The position numbers and the translations under genes were made by a program. From assembly GCF_004168625.1 (NCBI RefSeq), contig NZ_SDWW01000042.1, positions 1-41,873 on the forward strand: a DNA stretch of 41,873 nt, in the 5' to 3' direction. Below the pieces are notes generated by a model. The model was not told the DNA's origin and did no database searches. It was given only the letters and a program-made list of their open reading frames with translations. The DNA is from Pengzhenrongella frigida. GTDB lineage: Bacteria > Actinomycetota > Actinomycetes > Actinomycetales > Cellulomonadaceae. Positions 40,774 to 41,873 of this stretch are shown here, piece by piece (positions within the stretch are counted from its first letter, which is position 1; the number at the start of each line of letters is the position of its first letter).

Positions 40774-41123
40774 AACCCCACGAGATGGCGCTGCGCCTGA
40801 CGATCTACCTGGGCGAGGCCGACCAGTGGCACCACCGGCCCGTCTACACGGAGATCGTGCACCGGGCGCACGCCGCCGGGCTGGCGGGGGCGGCGGTGTT
40901 CCGGGGGTTCGAGGGGTTCGGGGCTTCGCACCACATCCACACCACCCGGATGCTCAGCGTGAGCGAGCACCTGCCGGTGACCGTGGTGATCGTGGACACC
41001 GAGGACCGTGTCCGCGCCTTCCTGCCCCAGCTCGACGAGCTCATCCAGACGGGTCTGGCGATCCTCGACCCGGTCGAGGTCGTGCGGTACGTCGGCCGCC
41101 GGACGCAGGCGCCCGCGTCGTGA
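40770..41123 (+). CDS. DUF190 family protein
   Basis: A 117-residue soluble protein with the DUF190 pattern [44 protein letters not shown], then [14 protein letters not shown]. The fold is PII/ferredoxin-like. The ATG overlaps the first crcB stop and has GGAAGGGA upstream; its own stop overlaps the second crcB. DUF190 genes are frequently found next to crcB. A regulatory or binding role in fluoride export is inferred. Confidence 0.9.
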   Translation: MKPHEMALRLTIYLGEADQWHHRPVYTEIVHRAHAAGLAGAAVFRGFEGFGASHHIHTTRMLSVSEHLPVTVVIVDTEDRVRAFLPQLDELIQTGLAILDPVEVVRYVGRRTQAPAS

Positions 41124-41494
41124 CCCTCCTGCTCGTCGCGCTGGGCGCCGCCGTCGGGGCGCCGCTGCGGTACTTCACCGACCGCGCCGTCCAGGCGCGC
41201 CACGACTCGGTCTTCCCCTGGGGCACGCTCGCCGTGAACGTGGTCGGCTCGCTGGTGCTCGGGCTCCTGCTCGGCGGCGCCGCCGCGGGTGGGATCCCGG
41301 CCGCGGTCGTGACGGCCGTGGGCGTCGGGTTCTGCGGTGCCCTGACGACGTACAGCACGTTCGGCTACGAGACCGTCCGGCTCGCGGAGGGCGGTTCGCT
41401 GCTGTACGGGTCCGCGAACATCGTCGTCAGCCTGGCGGCCGGGCTCGGCGCCGCGTGGCTCGGGCTCGCCGTCGCCGGCGCCATCTGGACCTGA
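41120..41494 (+). CDS. crcB: Fluoride channel CrcB/Fluc, second copy
   Basis: A 124-residue protein with four membrane helices: [43 protein letters not shown] and [25 protein letters not shown]. The TTYSTF segment replaces the more common TTFSTF, with the Phe-box position still aromatic. GTG 41120 overlaps the DUF190 stop. It probably pairs with the first CrcB as a heterodimeric fluoride channel, because the two are divergent in sequence and co-transcribed. The operon ends 17 bases before a convergent gene. Confidence 0.92.
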   Translation: MTLLLVALGAAVGAPLRYFTDRAVQARHDSVFPWGTLAVNVVGSLVLGLLLGGAAAGGIPAAVVTAVGVGFCGALTTYSTFGYETVRLAEGGSLLYGSANIVVSLAAGLGAAWLGLAVAGAIWT

Positions 41495-41511
41495 GCCGCA
41501 CCACGTGACCG

Positions 41512-41790
41512 CTACAACGCGGCCCGCCGGTCGGCGGTGACTCCGGACGGGACCGTCGAGGCGGCCCACGCGGACACGTCGGTGCAGCCCTCGGCGCAGT
41601 ACAGGCCACAGGCCGGGCAGACCCATACGAGGTGACGCCGCTCGACCGTGCACACGCACGACACCGAGCGCTCCGAGGGGCGCCCGGGACCGTCCACCGT
41701 CCATCGGTGACCGCGCGGGCAGCCCGACGGCGGGATGAGCTCCCACCCGCGTGCGGTCTGCCGCCATCGCGACCAGTCAACGTCCGGCAT
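41512..41790 (-). CDS. Cys-rich zinc-ribbon-like small protein
   Basis: A 92-residue protein with Cys clusters CPRGH, SCVCTVERRH and CPACGLYCAEGC, which look like zinc-binding knuckles. I do not recognise the family. ATG 41790 is six bases after TACACT (41802-41797), so the transcript is probably leaderless. The LexA-like box overlaps this start. It converges on the fluoride operon and is divergent from whatever begins at the right edge. Confidence 0.65.
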   Translation of the reverse strand: MPDVDWSRWRQTARGWELIPPSGCPRGHRWTVDGPGRPSERSVSCVCTVERRHLVWVCPACGLYCAEGCTDVSAWAASTVPSGVTADRRAAL

Positions 41791-41805
41791 CGAACAAGTG
41801 TACTG
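41790..41805. promoter_or_regulatory. LexA (SOS) box-like sequence in a divergent promoter
   Basis: TCGAACAAGTGTACTG matches the first half-site of the actinobacterial SOS box (TCGAAC, four bases, GTTCGA) perfectly and the second at three of six positions. It overlaps the -10 of the Cys-rich gene and a possible TACTGT -10 (41801-41806) of the plus-strand gene. Confidence 0.4.
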
Positions 41806-41822
41806 TGTCGCTTAGCGTGGAT

Positions 41823-41873
41823 ATGGCACGCTCAAGATTGTCCGCTCAGGACCACAAAGACGGAGTTGCGGCA
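41823..41873 (+). CDS. Possible start of a gene running off the right edge (partial)
   Basis: ATG 41823 opens 17 codons to the window end (MARSRLSAQDHKDGVAA). A TACTGT -10-like hexamer lies at 41801-41806. Codons such as AGA and TTG are rarer here than in the neighbours and the GC content is lower. No function can be named; it may be non-coding. Confidence 0.35.
   Translation, partial: MARSRLSAQDHKDGVAA

Noticed and set aside
1-41873. CRISPR arrays and tRNA genes
   Set aside because: No regularly spaced repeats were seen. TTCGAA-like T-loop sequences occur only inside coding regions, without a cloverleaf context.

Overview
This window is a high-GC actinobacterial chromosome segment. The codon bias is strongly towards G or C in third positions. 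Many genes overlap by ATGA or GTGA, and several genes at the head of transcription units appear to be leaderless. The gene content (a GH94-type phosphorylase with glycosyltransferases, an actinobacterial xanthine-dehydrogenase-type set, a probable flagellar sigma promoter) fits a motile Micrococcales, most likely Cellulomonadaceae (Cellulomonas or Actinotalea type). That placement is an inference; no taxonomic marker other than a 5S rRNA tail is present.

Layout. 1-165: the end of an rRNA operon (5S 3' end) with a strong intrinsic terminator. 283-5534: a HAD phosphatase, a phospholipase-D-family protein, a PAS-PAS-GGDEF-EAL protein whose GGDEF is intact but whose EAL is degenerate, and a small unknown protein. 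The GGDEF gene is preceded by a 16-bp perfect palindrome and a sequence resembling a FliA (sigma-28) promoter. 5577-12595: a three-gene glycan set on the plus strand, namely a GH94-like phosphorylase split by a one-base frameshift in a G7 run, a GT4 glycosyltransferase fused to HEAT-like repeats, and a GT1 glycosyltransferase. 12606-18060: a molybdenum hydroxylase locus (MocA-like cytidylyltransferase, XdhC-like chaperone, a fused [2Fe-2S]-molybdopterin subunit and a separate FAD subunit). 18184-24291: a dicarboxylate/amino-acid symporter, a TetR regulator divergent from an MDR-family NADP oxidoreductase, a small inverted-repeat element, a tyrosine-recombinase relative that has lost its catalytic residues, and a SulP transporter.

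24444-29186: an envelope-oriented set comprising a META-domain protein, a LolA-like exported protein, an ABC ATPase and permease translated in overlap, and a YibE/F membrane protein. 29283-36000: a SHOCT/PLDc_N membrane protein, a DUF2252 protein, an APC permease coupled to a UspA protein, a DJ-1/PfpI protein, an aldo/keto reductase and a PPK2 polyphosphate kinase. 36010-41494: HrpB helicase, a DUF1304 protein, and an MFS-CrcB-DUF190-CrcB chain joined by 4-bp overlaps that is probably a fluoride-export operon. The right edge holds a Cys-rich zinc-ribbon protein, a LexA-box-like site and the possible start of another gene.

No insertion sequence, CRISPR array, tRNA or complete prophage is visible. 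Every gap between genes is shorter than 300 bases. The most noteworthy items are the flagellar-type promoter and palindrome in front of the cyclic-di-GMP gene, the GH94-GT4-GT1 glycan operon, the catalytically dead recombinase with its flanking repeats, and a recurring leaderless-start pattern.
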